64,000 nt of DNA, taken from positions 181,610 through 245,609 of the forward strand of contig NZ_JAAITA010000003.1 of assembly GCF_013304445.1 (NCBI RefSeq), in the 5' to 3' direction. Within the stretch, counting starts at the first letter, position 1. The number at the start of each line of letters is the position of its first letter. This document shows, piece after piece, positions 34,544 through 43,134 of the stretch. The notes below the pieces were generated by a model. It was not told the origin of the DNA and did not search any database. It worked only from the letters and a program-made list of their open reading frames with translations. The translations under genes were made by a program, and so were the position numbers. The DNA is from Blautia hansenii. Its GTDB lineage: Bacteria > Bacillota > Clostridia > Lachnospirales > Lachnospiraceae.

Positions 34544-35942
34544 GCAGGGTAAAAATAAATTCGGTCCCCACGTCTTCGGTGCTGATGACATTGATGTTCT
34601 GCTTGTGGGAATTGATGATCTCCTTTACAATGGCAAGCCCAAGCCCGGTACCTTTGCGGTCCTTGCCACGGGAGGAATCAATTTTATAGAACCGATCCCA
34701 GATTTTCCCCAGACTGGCTTTGGGAATACCGCAGCCCTTGTCCTTCACGGAAATGAAAACCGTATCGTGTTTCAGGGAGGATTCCACTTTAATCACAGAC
34801 TCCTCCGGGCTGAATTTAATGGCATTGTCAATGAGGTTATAGAGTACCTGCTGAATCTGTCCCATATCGGCCCGTACAAACAGGGTCTGGCCGGTCAGCA
34901 GAAGTTCGATGGAAATCCGTTTCTGCCTGCAGGTGCCCTCAAAGGATTCGGCAGTGCTTTTTATGATACTGTTGATGTCAAAATCCGAATAATCCAGCTG
35001 CCGTCCCTTTTCATCCAGATTGTTCAAAGTCAAGAGACTTTGGGTCAGCTTGTAGAGGCGGTCGGTTTCATGCACCACGATTTTCAGGTATTTCTCCTGC
35101 ATTTCCGGAGGAATGGTACCGTCTAAAATAGCTTCTGTATAGCCCTTGATGGAGGTCAGGGGGGAGCGGAAATCGTGGGAGACGTTGGCAATGAATTTGC
35201 GCTGATAGTTTCCCGTCATGTCCAGTTCATCGGACATATAGTTCAGCGTCCCGGCCAGATATCCCAGTTCATCCTCTTTTTCCAGAGGGATGTTGTATTT
35301 CAGATTTCCCGCAGCAAAGGCATCCGCCCCCTGTATGATTTTCCGGAGGGGGCGGTAAATCATGAGAGAAAATACCGGAATAATAGCCATCATAATGAGA
35401 AGAAACAGGAGAAACAGAATGTAAATCATGTTCATCAGAGCGTCATGCTGTTCCTGCAGGACACGCATGGGAAGGTGCATGGCTACATAGCTCTCCACAG
35501 ACATGTTTCTGGTGACAGGCACCATGACGCTTAAATGCGGTTCGCTGAACTGGTGAAAAAAATCCCCGATCCGGTAGTAGGAACCGCTGGCTGTTCCGGG
35601 ATTAAAGCCTGTAATGATAGGGAAATCCTCTGTTTTTGGTTCCGAAGCGGTATTCAGCAGAATTTCGCCCTTGGGGCTGATAATCCAGACGTCACAGTGG
35701 CGGTAAGAGGCCAGAGTGCACAGATTTTCATACAGCTGGTTGTCTCGTTCCTCATCATTTTGGAAATACTGCACATCATGACTCTGGGCAATGGTGGTAG
35801 CTTCCTGATACAGTTCCCCGCTGTACACGGATTCCAGATGTTTCTGCACCTGACGGTTTCCCACAAAATAAATGGTGCAGAAGCCCAACAATCCCAGAAT
35901 GACAATGGCAAGCACATATTTTACATAGAGAAATTTTTTCAT
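34521..35942 (-). CDS. Sensor histidine kinase
   Basis: The 473-residue kinase has a transmembrane helix near 8-30, an extracytoplasmic sensor of about 140 residues, a second helix near 170-192 and a HAMP linker. The HisKA domain has the phospho-acceptor at about His256 (NVSHDFRSPLTS). The ATPase domain has N-box NLIDNAIKFS, GCGIP and GTGLGLAIVKEII. All catalytic boxes are intact. It overlaps the response regulator gene by four bases. The signal is unknown, and the architecture is of the PhoR/VicK type. Confidence 0.93.
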   Translation of the reverse strand: MKKFLYVKYVLAIVILGLLGFCTIYFVGNRQVQKHLESVYSGELYQEATTIAQSHDVQYFQNDEERDNQLYENLCTLASYRHCDVWIISPKGEILLNTASEPKTEDFPIITGFNPGTASGSYYRIGDFFHQFSEPHLSVMVPVTRNMSVESYVAMHLPMRVLQEQHDALMNMIYILFLLFLLIMMAIIPVFSLMIYRPLRKIIQGADAFAAGNLKYNIPLEKEDELGYLAGTLNYMSDELDMTGNYQRKFIANVSHDFRSPLTSIKGYTEAILDGTIPPEMQEKYLKIVVHETDRLYKLTQSLLTLNNLDEKGRQLDYSDFDINSIIKSTAESFEGTCRQKRISIELLLTGQTLFVRADMGQIQQVLYNLIDNAIKFSPEESVIKVESSLKHDTVFISVKDKGCGIPKASLGKIWDRFYKIDSSRGKDRKGTGLGLAIVKEIINSHKQNINVISTEDVGTEFIFTLQKSTEER

Positions 35943-36643
35943 TTGTTTTTGACCTCGAATTTATATCCGATACCCCAGACTGTGGCAATGGACCAGGCCG
36001 GGTGGTCTTTGATTTTTTCCCGGAGACGTTTGATATGCACGTCCACGGTGCGGGTGTCTCCAATGTATTCGTATCCCCAGATATGGTCTAAAAGCTGTTC
36101 TCTGGTAAAGACCTGATTCGGTGAAGAGGCCAGAAAATACAGAAGCTCCAGTTCCTTTGGCGGCATATCCAGCTGATTTCCATAGTAGATAACAGAATAA
36201 TTCGTCAGGTTAATAGCCAAATCCGGGTATTCCACATATTTTCCGGAAGGCTGGGTGGAGGGCGCCACATTGGGCTGATAACGTCGAAGCACGGCTTTCA
36301 CCCTGGCCACCAGTTCTTTGGAATCAAAGGGTTTAATCATATAGTCGTCCGCCCCCAGTTCCAGTCCCAGCACCTTATCAAAAATTTCGCCTTTGGCAGA
36401 AAGCATGATAATGGGAACATTGGATTTCTGGCGGATTTCCCGGCAGACCTGATAGCCGTCCATACCGGGCAGCATCAAATCCAGAAGAATCAGGTTTGGG
36501 GCAAAGGAGGAAAAAGCGGATAAGGCTTCTTCCCCGTCATTTACAATTTTAGTGTCAAAACATTCTTTGGTGAGATACAGAGAAATAAGCTCTGCAATAT
36601 TGTTGTCATCGTCTACGATGAGAATTTTCTGTTTTACTGCCAT
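35939..36643 (-). CDS. OmpR/PhoB-family response regulator
   Basis: The 234-residue protein has a receiver domain (IVDDDNN, phosphorylation site in LILLDLMLPGMDG near Asp54, Lys in MIKPFDSKELVARV). A winged-helix DNA-binding domain follows (FTREQLLDHIWGYEYIGDTRTVDVHIKRLREK). It is partner to the overlapping histidine kinase. MutS2 ends only 14 bases upstream, so all three may share a transcript. The target genes are unknown. Confidence 0.95.
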   Translation of the reverse strand: MAVKQKILIVDDDNNIAELISLYLTKECFDTKIVNDGEEALSAFSSFAPNLILLDLMLPGMDGYQVCREIRQKSNVPIIMLSAKGEIFDKVLGLELGADDYMIKPFDSKELVARVKAVLRRYQPNVAPSTQPSGKYVEYPDLAINLTNYSVIYYGNQLDMPPKELELLYFLASSPNQVFTREQLLDHIWGYEYIGDTRTVDVHIKRLREKIKDHPAWSIATVWGIGYKFEVKNK

Positions 36644-36657
36644 GCTGCAGTCCCCCT

Positions 36658-39045
36658 CTATTTTTTAAATTCTACAATGGTCACGCCTGCATCTCCTTCT
36701 CCAAATTCTGCAAGATGGAAATCCTGTACATATTTCAGGCGCTTTAAGTAGTTGTGTACGCCTTTTCTGAGGGCGCCGGTGCCCTTGCCGTGTACTACCC
36801 GGACACTGCTTAAGTGTGCAAGGTAGGCGTCGTCCAGATATTTGTCCAGTTCGGCAACGGCTTCGTCCACGGTTTTTCCAAGCAGATTGATTTCCGTGCG
36901 CACGGAGGCGGATTTGCTCATTTTAATCTTTCCGGCGCCGGTGCGCTGCAGGGAAGGCGAGGTGATTACCGGTTCGTCAATCAGCTGCAAATCGGACAGA
37001 GATACTTTGGAACGGAGAATACCCATCTGGACAAATACCATGCCCTTGGCATCCGGTTTGGAACTGATAGTGCCTTTGACATTCAGACTTAACACCTTTA
37101 CAGCGTCTCCTAAAGATACGTCTTTGGCTGTCAGGGTGGATTTTTTCTTTTCCGGCGTCTTTAAAGCCATTTTCTTTGCGGTTTTGTCCATTTTCTTTCG
37201 CAGTTCGGAACGTTTCTGCTCCAGTTCTCTGGCTGTCATGGATTCCTGACCCGCTTTGTTGAAAATTTTCATGGTCTGGTCCGCATATTCCTTGGCTTCC
37301 CGTAAAATCCGGTGGGCTTCTTCGTTGGCTTCCTGGAGAATCCGGTCTTTTCTCTGTTCCAGCTTGTCTTGTTTGGTTTCCAGCTGTTCCTTCAAAGTCT
37401 GGATTTCTTCTTTGTACCGGGCAATTTCGGCCTGCTCGCTTTCAATCGTCCGGCGGCTTTCTTCCAGAGAGGTGAGCACATCTTCAAAAGATTCGTCCTC
37501 CTGGCTGATTTGTTCTTTGGCCTTTTCAATAATATAATCCGGCAGTCCCAGCTTTCCGGAAATGGCAAAAGCATTACTCTTTCCCGGTACGCCGATAAGC
37601 AGGCGGTAAGTGGGGCGCAGGGTTTCTACGTCAAATTCGCAGGAGGCATTTTCCACGCCCGGCGTAGAAAGGGCATAGACCTTCAGTTCGCTGTAATGGG
37701 TGGTTGCCATGGTGCGGACTCCTTGTGCGTGAAGATGGGAGAGAATGGCAATGGCCAGAGCTGCGCCCTCAGTAGGGTCTGTTCCGGCGCCAAGCTCGTC
37801 GAAAAGCACCAGAGAGTCCCGGTCTGCTTTTTCCAGAAAACGTACCACATTGGTCATGTGGGAGGAAAAGGTACTGAGAGACTGCTCAATGCTCTGCTCG
37901 TCCCCGATGTCCGCATAAACCTCCCGAAAGACACTGAGACGGGAATGGTCAAAGGCAGGAATGTGAAGCCCGGACTGCCCCATTAAGGTCAGAAGTCCTA
38001 CGGTTTTTAAAGAAACGGTTTTACCGCCCGTGTTGGGGCCGGTTACTACCAGCAGGTCAAAGGTTTCGCCCAGACGGATGTCAATGGGAACTACTTTATG
38101 TTTTTCAATAAGAGGGTGGCGTCCCTTTTTGATGTCAATAATGCCCTCTGTGTTGAAAAGGGGTTCTGTTGCATTCTGGGATTTCGCCAGAAGGGCTCTG
38201 GCAAAGATAAAATCCAGCTGTGTCAGGACTTTTAAGTCATCATCCAGCATTTCCAGACTTTCCGCAGCTGTTTCACTGAGGCCTGCCAGAATCTTTTCGA
38301 TTTCTGTCTGTTCCTGAATTTCCAGTTCCCGCAGCTCGTTGTTCAGCTTGACAACAGCCATGGGCTCTACAAATACCGTAGAACCGGTGGAGGACTGGTC
38401 ATGTATCATGCCGGGAATCTGTCCCTTGTGCTCTGCCTTTACGGGGATACAGTAGCGACCGTTTCGCATGGTAACCACTGCGTCCTGCAGGTAGGTTCTG
38501 GCACTGCCGCTTACATAGGAAGAAAGCTGGCTGTGGATTTTATCATTGGTATTTTTCATGGTTCTGCGCACCTGTTTCAGTCCTGCACTGGCGTCGTCAG
38601 CAATTTCTTCTTCTGAGAGAATACAGCGGCGGATTTCCAGTGACAGAGGCGTCAAAGGCTGCAGAAGTTCAAAGAGAGGGTCTAAGGAGTCCCCGGTATC
38701 ATTCTCTGTTTCTCTGCGGGAATAGGCTTTGGCCCGGTTGGCATTTTCCAGAAGGCTGCAGATGGAGAGCAGTTCCCCGGTTCCCAGAGTGCTGCCGATT
38801 TCCAGCCGCTTTAGGGAACCCCGGATGTCCCGGACGCCGCCAAAGGACAGAGAGCCTTTCTGGTATACACGGGACAGGGCGTCTGCGGTTTCCTGCTGCA
38901 TGGCTTCGATTTCCGCCAGATTGTCAAGCGGCGTCAGATTCCGGCAAAGTTCCTTTCCCATAGAAGAAGAGGCAAACCCTTCTAAAAGTTCTGTGATTTT
39001 ATTGTATTCTAAAGTTTTTAATGCTTTTTGATTCATAGTATTCAC
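36658..39045 (-). CDS. mutS2: Endonuclease MutS2
   Basis: The 795-residue protein has core and clamp helices, then an ATPase with Walker A GPNTGGKT near residue 336 and Walker B LVLFDELGAGTDP. The C-terminal Smr nuclease domain includes INLLGKTVDEA, VHGKGTGALR and the final GDAGVTIVEF. MutS2 acts in suppression of homologous recombination and in rescue of collided ribosomes in Firmicutes. Length matches Bacillus MutS2. It is first in a minus-strand unit with the two-component genes, divergent from the HtrA-like gene. Confidence 0.96.
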   Translation of the reverse strand: MNTMNQKALKTLEYNKITELLEGFASSSMGKELCRNLTPLDNLAEIEAMQQETADALSRVYQKGSLSFGGVRDIRGSLKRLEIGSTLGTGELLSICSLLENANRAKAYSRRETENDTGDSLDPLFELLQPLTPLSLEIRRCILSEEEIADDASAGLKQVRRTMKNTNDKIHSQLSSYVSGSARTYLQDAVVTMRNGRYCIPVKAEHKGQIPGMIHDQSSTGSTVFVEPMAVVKLNNELRELEIQEQTEIEKILAGLSETAAESLEMLDDDLKVLTQLDFIFARALLAKSQNATEPLFNTEGIIDIKKGRHPLIEKHKVVPIDIRLGETFDLLVVTGPNTGGKTVSLKTVGLLTLMGQSGLHIPAFDHSRLSVFREVYADIGDEQSIEQSLSTFSSHMTNVVRFLEKADRDSLVLFDELGAGTDPTEGAALAIAILSHLHAQGVRTMATTHYSELKVYALSTPGVENASCEFDVETLRPTYRLLIGVPGKSNAFAISGKLGLPDYIIEKAKEQISQEDESFEDVLTSLEESRRTIESEQAEIARYKEEIQTLKEQLETKQDKLEQRKDRILQEANEEAHRILREAKEYADQTMKIFNKAGQESMTARELEQKRSELRKKMDKTAKKMALKTPEKKKSTLTAKDVSLGDAVKVLSLNVKGTISSKPDAKGMVFVQMGILRSKVSLSDLQLIDEPVITSPSLQRTGAGKIKMSKSASVRTEINLLGKTVDEAVAELDKYLDDAYLAHLSSVRVVHGKGTGALRKGVHNYLKRLKYVQDFHLAEFGEGDAGVTIVEFKK

Positions 39046-39220
39046 CTTATCCAGTTTTTTAAGATTCCGCTTCCTATTTTACATGAAAACAGGCAGAAAG
39101 AAAAGGTTCTGAGGGGGAATTTTTGTGGGATGAGAGAGAAAATTTTGTGTAATCTTCATAAAAAGTTCATAAACATTCGGTATAATAGTACAAAATACAG
39201 TCTAATGCGGAGTGTTGAAC

Positions 39221-40549
39221 ATGGACGAAAAAAAGAATGAGGGACAAACAAATCAGGAGAAAAAGGAAGAGAACTCCTATGAATTTCTGAAAGAAACGAT
39301 TAAGGCGAAGCCTTGGAACAGGAAGAAGCTGGCAAAGCAGGTGGGAAAACTTCTGGCTTCGGGAGCCGTGTTTGGGCTTGCGGCGGCTGTTGTGTTTTCC
39401 GTAGCAGCGCCGGCTATGACCGGTAAAATTCTGGAAAAGAAGGATGCCAGCAAGGTTACGTTTCCCCAGGAAGAAGACCAGGAGGAAGAGGAAAAGAAAG
39501 AGGGGGAAGCCGATGCGCAGAATGAGGAACTGCCGGAAAGTCAGGGCGGAGGGGACGCCTCTGCTCCTGTGGCACAGGACATGACCCCGGAGGAATACAA
39601 GAAACTGTATGGGGATATTTTTGCCACAGCGGATGAAGCGGAAAAAGCCATGGTAACGGTAATTGGAAATAAAAATGATGAGGATTGGTTTCAGACGCCT
39701 TACGAAGAGCAGATTTCCGGGATTCTGGTGGCAGAGAGCGGGCAGAATTATTTTGTGCTGACGGAATACCGGATTGTGGAGAATGTGGACCGTATCCAGG
39801 TGGTCTTCTATGACGGCACCGTGACGGATGCCAGATTCCAGAAGGCAGACCAGAATACAGGGCTGGCAGTGCTGAAAATTGACAAATCCGGTCTGGACAG
39901 TTCGTTAAAGGAAAAAATTGCCGTTGCACCGCTGGGCGAGTCCTACAATCTGAAGCTGGGAGAACCGGTTCTTGCAATTGGAAGTCCTATGGGGTATAGT
40001 GATTCTGTTGGTTATGGAATTGTGACTTCTACTTCAGATACAGTGTCCAGAGTGGACGCGCAGTATGGACTTCTCACTACAGATATTACAGGCAGCAGTC
40101 AGGGAAGCGGTGTGATTTTAAATCTGGAAGGGGAAATTGTGGGGATAATTGCCCAGAGCTTTGGCGGGGAGGAAAACGGAAACCTTATTATCGGGCTGCC
40201 GATTTCCCAGATAAAGGATTTGATTCAGACACTTTCCGATGAAAATAAGGAGATGGTGTATCTGGGTATCACGGGAGAAGACATTACTGCGGAAATTTCC
40301 GAGAAAAAGGGAATTCCGGTGGGGATTTTCGTAGAAAAGGTAGAGGTGGATTCTCCGGCTATGCAGGTGGGAATTCAGAACGGAGATGTGATTATAGAGC
40401 TGAACGGTGAAAAAGTAGAAACGGTAAAAGGATATCAGCAGCAGTTAAAATCCTGTAAATCCGGGGAAACCGTAAAGGTGAAGGCCATGCGCCAGGGAAC
40501 AGAAGGATATGTAGAAGTCTCCTTTAACGTAACATTAAAAACAAGGTAG
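39221..40549 (+). CDS. HtrA/DegP-like PDZ protein lacking catalytic His and Asp
   Basis: The 442-residue protein has a cytoplasmic head, a transmembrane helix near 46-70, an acidic low-complexity linker (QEEDQEEEEKKEG), a trypsin-like fold and a C-terminal PDZ domain. In active HtrA proteins the triad lies in TNNHV, DLAVLKI and GNSGGP. Here these read LTEYRI (position 184 Arg in place of His), TGLAVLKI (Gly214 in place of Asp) and TGSSQGSG. At least two triad residues are missing, so it is probably a pseudoprotease that binds rather than cuts. The fold is otherwise well kept, and the gene has its own promoter region with TATAAT at 39180. Confidence 0.82.
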   Translation: MDEKKNEGQTNQEKKEENSYEFLKETIKAKPWNRKKLAKQVGKLLASGAVFGLAAAVVFSVAAPAMTGKILEKKDASKVTFPQEEDQEEEEKKEGEADAQNEELPESQGGGDASAPVAQDMTPEEYKKLYGDIFATADEAEKAMVTVIGNKNDEDWFQTPYEEQISGILVAESGQNYFVLTEYRIVENVDRIQVVFYDGTVTDARFQKADQNTGLAVLKIDKSGLDSSLKEKIAVAPLGESYNLKLGEPVLAIGSPMGYSDSVGYGIVTSTSDTVSRVDAQYGLLTTDITGSSQGSGVILNLEGEIVGIIAQSFGGEENGNLIIGLPISQIKDLIQTLSDENKEMVYLGITGEDITAEISEKKGIPVGIFVEKVEVDSPAMQVGIQNGDVIIELNGEKVETVKGYQQQLKSCKSGETVKVKAMRQGTEGYVEVSFNVTLKTR

Positions 40550-40562
40550 AGAGGATATGAAA

Positions 40563-41534
40563 ATGAAATTTATTAACGAGCTTCACGAAGGGGAAAAACT
40601 TTCCGGAATTTATTTATGCAAACACAAACAGGCAGCAGTGACAAAGAACGGAAAGCCTTATGAAAACGTAATTTTACAGGATAAAACAGGTACCATTGAC
40701 GCTAAAATCTGGGATCCGAATTCTCTGGGCATTGATGAATTTGACAGCCTGGATTACATTGACGTGGTGGGAGATGTAAATTCTTTCCAGGGCAGTCTTC
40801 AGGTGAGTATCAAACGTGTGCGCAAAGCCGCAGAGGGAGAGTATGAGCCGGGCAATTATCTTCCGGTGAGCAGCAAAAATGTGGATTCTATGTATGAAGG
40901 GCTGTTAAGTTATGTGGCAAGTGTGAAAAACCCTTATCTGCACCGATTGCTGGTTTCCTTCTTTGAGGAAGATCAGGATTTCGCAAAGGCATTTCGCGGC
41001 AATTCAGCGGCGAAAAGTGTGCACCACGGCTTTATCGGCGGTCTGTTGGAACATACATTAAGCGTAGTCAGCCTGTGTGATTATTACTGTAAGGTCTATC
41101 CGATTTTGAACCGGGATTTGCTGCTTACCGCAGCCATGCTGCATGATATTGGAAAAACAGAAGAATTAAGTCCGTTTCCCATGAATGATTATACAGATGA
41201 CGGACAGCTTCTGGGTCACATTATGATAGGGGCGGAAAGAATCCATGATAAGGCAGGAGAAATCCCCGGATTTCCAAAGAAACTGGAAAGTGAGCTGAAG
41301 CATTGTATTCTGGCTCATCACGGGGAGTTGGAATACGGCTCGCCAAAGAAACCGGCACTGCCGGAAGCCCTGGCGCTGAATCTGGCGGACAATACAGACG
41401 CGAAGATGGAAACCCTGACTGAAATATTTGCGTCAGCAGGGCAGCAAAAAGAATGGATTGGTTACAACCGTCTTTTTGAATCCAATTTCAGAAAATCCAG
41501 TTGTGAGCAGGAAGGCGGCGTTCATGGAATTTAA
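40563..41534 (+). CDS. 3'-5' exoribonuclease, YhaM-type (OB-fold plus HD domain)
   Basis: The 323-residue protein has an N-terminal OB-fold nucleic-acid-binding domain (about 1-100, LSGIYLCKHKQAAVTKNGKPY). An HD phosphohydrolase domain follows, with VHHGFIGGLLEHTL near 160, MLHDIGKTEEL near 193 and ILAHHGELEYGSPKKP near 242. This is the YhaM layout, a Mn-dependent exonuclease on RNA and DNA. I chose the second ATG at 40563, since GAGG is well spaced for it. Its end overlaps the rlmD start by 11 bases. Confidence 0.9.
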   Translation: MKFINELHEGEKLSGIYLCKHKQAAVTKNGKPYENVILQDKTGTIDAKIWDPNSLGIDEFDSLDYIDVVGDVNSFQGSLQVSIKRVRKAAEGEYEPGNYLPVSSKNVDSMYEGLLSYVASVKNPYLHRLLVSFFEEDQDFAKAFRGNSAAKSVHHGFIGGLLEHTLSVVSLCDYYCKVYPILNRDLLLTAAMLHDIGKTEELSPFPMNDYTDDGQLLGHIMIGAERIHDKAGEIPGFPKKLESELKHCILAHHGELEYGSPKKPALPEALALNLADNTDAKMETLTEIFASAGQQKEWIGYNRLFESNFRKSSCEQEGGVHGI

Positions 41535-42891
41535 GAAGAATGATACGGTAACACTTTATATAGAAGATATGGGACACGACGGAGAGGGCATCGGAAAGGC
41601 GGATGGCTATACGCTTTTCGTGAAAGATACCGTGATTGGTGATAAGGTAGAAGCCAGGATTATGAAAATGAAAAAGAACTATGGCTATGCCCGTCTGATG
41701 AAAGTGCTGGAACCCTCCAAAGACCGTGTGCAACCCCGCTGTCCCGCGGCCAGAGCCTGCGGGGGCTGTCAGCTGCAGTTCCTTTCTTATGAGAAGCAGT
41801 TGGAATTTAAGAAAAATAAGGTGAAGGGAAATCTGAAGAGAATCGGAGGCTTTGAAAATATCTGTATTGAGCAGGTGATTGGTATGGAAGAACCCTGGCG
41901 GTACAGAAACAAAGCCCAGTTTCCTGTGGGCAAAAATAAAGACGGGGAAATCATTACCGGCTTTTATGCAGGCAGAACCCATTCCATTATTTCCAATAAA
42001 AACTGTTATCTGGGTACAGAAGTGAATGAGCAGATTCTGGAGGAAGTTCTGGTTTACATGAAGGAGAATCACATAGAGCCTTACGATGAGGTTTCCGGTA
42101 CTGGACTGGTTCGCCATGTCCTTATCCGCTGCGGCTTTAAGACAGGGGAAATTATGGTCTGTCTGGTTCTTAACGGAGACGCTCTGCCGAAAGCGGAGAA
42201 GCTGACGGCGCGGCTGCAGGAGATTCCCGGCATGACCAGTATTACCTTTAATGTGAATAAGAAGAGAAATAATGTGATTTTAGGTGATAAAATTGTGAAA
42301 CTGTGGGGGCAGGACTACATTTCAGACTATATTGGAGAAGTACAGTATCGAATTTCTCCCCTTTCCTTTTATCAGGTGAATCCGGTACAGACGGAGAAGC
42401 TGTACAACACGGCCCTGGAGTATGCGGGGCTTACCGGAAAGGAAATTGTGTGGGATTTGTACTGCGGTATCGGGACGATTTCTCTTTTTCTGGCACAGAA
42501 GGCCAAGCAGGTCTATGGTGTGGAGATTGTGCCTGCGGCTATTGCAGATGCCAAGAAAAATGCGGAAAGAAACGGGATTGCAAATGCGGAATTTTATGTA
42601 GGAAAGGCAGAAGATGTGCTTCCGAAAAAATATGAGGAGGAAGGTGTTTCTGCCGATGTGATTGTGGTAGACCCGCCTAGAAAGGGCTGCGATGAGGCGC
42701 TGCTGGAGACTATGCTGAAGATGAATCCGGAGAGGATTGTATATGTGAGCTGCGATTCTGCTACCCTGGCCAGGGACTTAAAGCGGCTGTGCGCGGAGAA
42801 GTATGAGGTGAAGAGAGTAGCGGTGTGCGATATGTTTCCGCAGGGGGTGCATGTCGAGACTTGTGTGTTGCTACAAAGACGAACTATGTAG
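41524..42891 (+). CDS. rlmD: 23S rRNA (uracil-1939-C5)-methyltransferase, 3' end altered by ICE insertion
   Basis: The 455-residue protein has an N-terminal TRAM domain, iron-sulfur cluster cysteines (Cys 73, 79 and 82 in CPAARACGGC, with a fourth near 166) and a methyltransferase domain. The latter has DLYCGIGTISLF near 312, VVDPPRKGC near 380 and the catalytic Cys410 in VSCDSATLARD. The ATG at 41524 has AGGAAGG upstream. After the conserved DMFPQGVHVET the tail CVLLQRRTM is short and unlike family members, because the ICE joins here. The enzyme core is complete, so activity should be retained. Confidence 0.93.
   Translation: MEFKKNDTVTLYIEDMGHDGEGIGKADGYTLFVKDTVIGDKVEARIMKMKKNYGYARLMKVLEPSKDRVQPRCPAARACGGCQLQFLSYEKQLEFKKNKVKGNLKRIGGFENICIEQVIGMEEPWRYRNKAQFPVGKNKDGEIITGFYAGRTHSIISNKNCYLGTEVNEQILEEVLVYMKENHIEPYDEVSGTGLVRHVLIRCGFKTGEIMVCLVLNGDALPKAEKLTARLQEIPGMTSITFNVNKKRNNVILGDKIVKLWGQDYISDYIGEVQYRISPLSFYQVNPVQTEKLYNTALEYAGLTGKEIVWDLYCGIGTISLFLAQKAKQVYGVEIVPAAIADAKKNAERNGIANAEFYVGKAEDVLPKKYEEEGVSADVIVVDPPRKGCDEALLETMLKMNPERIVYVSCDSATLARDLKRLCAEKYEVKRVAVCDMFPQGVHVETCVLLQRRTM
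42850..42867. other. Probable ICE attachment site (attL region)
   Basis: The bases CATGTCGAGACTTGTGTG encode HVETCV, the conserved end of RlmD, and composition and gene content change to Tn916-type ICE immediately after. The rumA/rlmD 3' end is an established insertion site for Firmicutes ICEs. The matching attR lies beyond the window, so the exact core is not proven. Confidence 0.55.
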
Positions 42892-42973
42892 AAATCCTTA
42901 ATTTTAGGCACTTTTTCAAGCATATCGTCTTTACGAGCGAGGGCGATAAAATCAGAAATAAAGAGATAAAAAA

Positions 42974-43005
42974 CTATATCAATGTTTCGGTAGTAGTTGA
43001 TATAG
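42974..43005. promoter_or_regulatory. Inverted repeat near the ICE left end
   Basis: CTATATCA and TGATATAG form a perfect 8-base inverted repeat with a 16-base spacer. It may be an operator or recombinase-binding arm. No gene lies between 42892 and 43134. Confidence 0.4.
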
Positions 43006-43041
43006 AGTGTGGGAACACAAACAATTAAATACTAAACTTTA

Positions 43042-43070
43042 GGGGTACTTGTTAAAAAAGTATCCCTTTT
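43042..43070 (+). terminator. Terminator-like hairpin before the adhesin gene
   Basis: GGGGTACTT pairs with AAGTATCCC and is followed by TTTT. It may insulate the ICE from rlmD transcription or act as an attenuator in the adhesin leader. Confidence 0.65.
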
Positions 43071-43134
43071 CAATGTAAGGCGTTCAGAAATGAGCGTCTA
43101 TTTTTATACCCAAAATGAAAGGAGCATTAGATTT

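Noticed and set aside
41428..41523. RlmD starting upstream within the YhaM-type gene
   Set aside because: The added residues show no TRAM-like pattern, and the ATG at 41524 has AGGAAGG at suitable distance.
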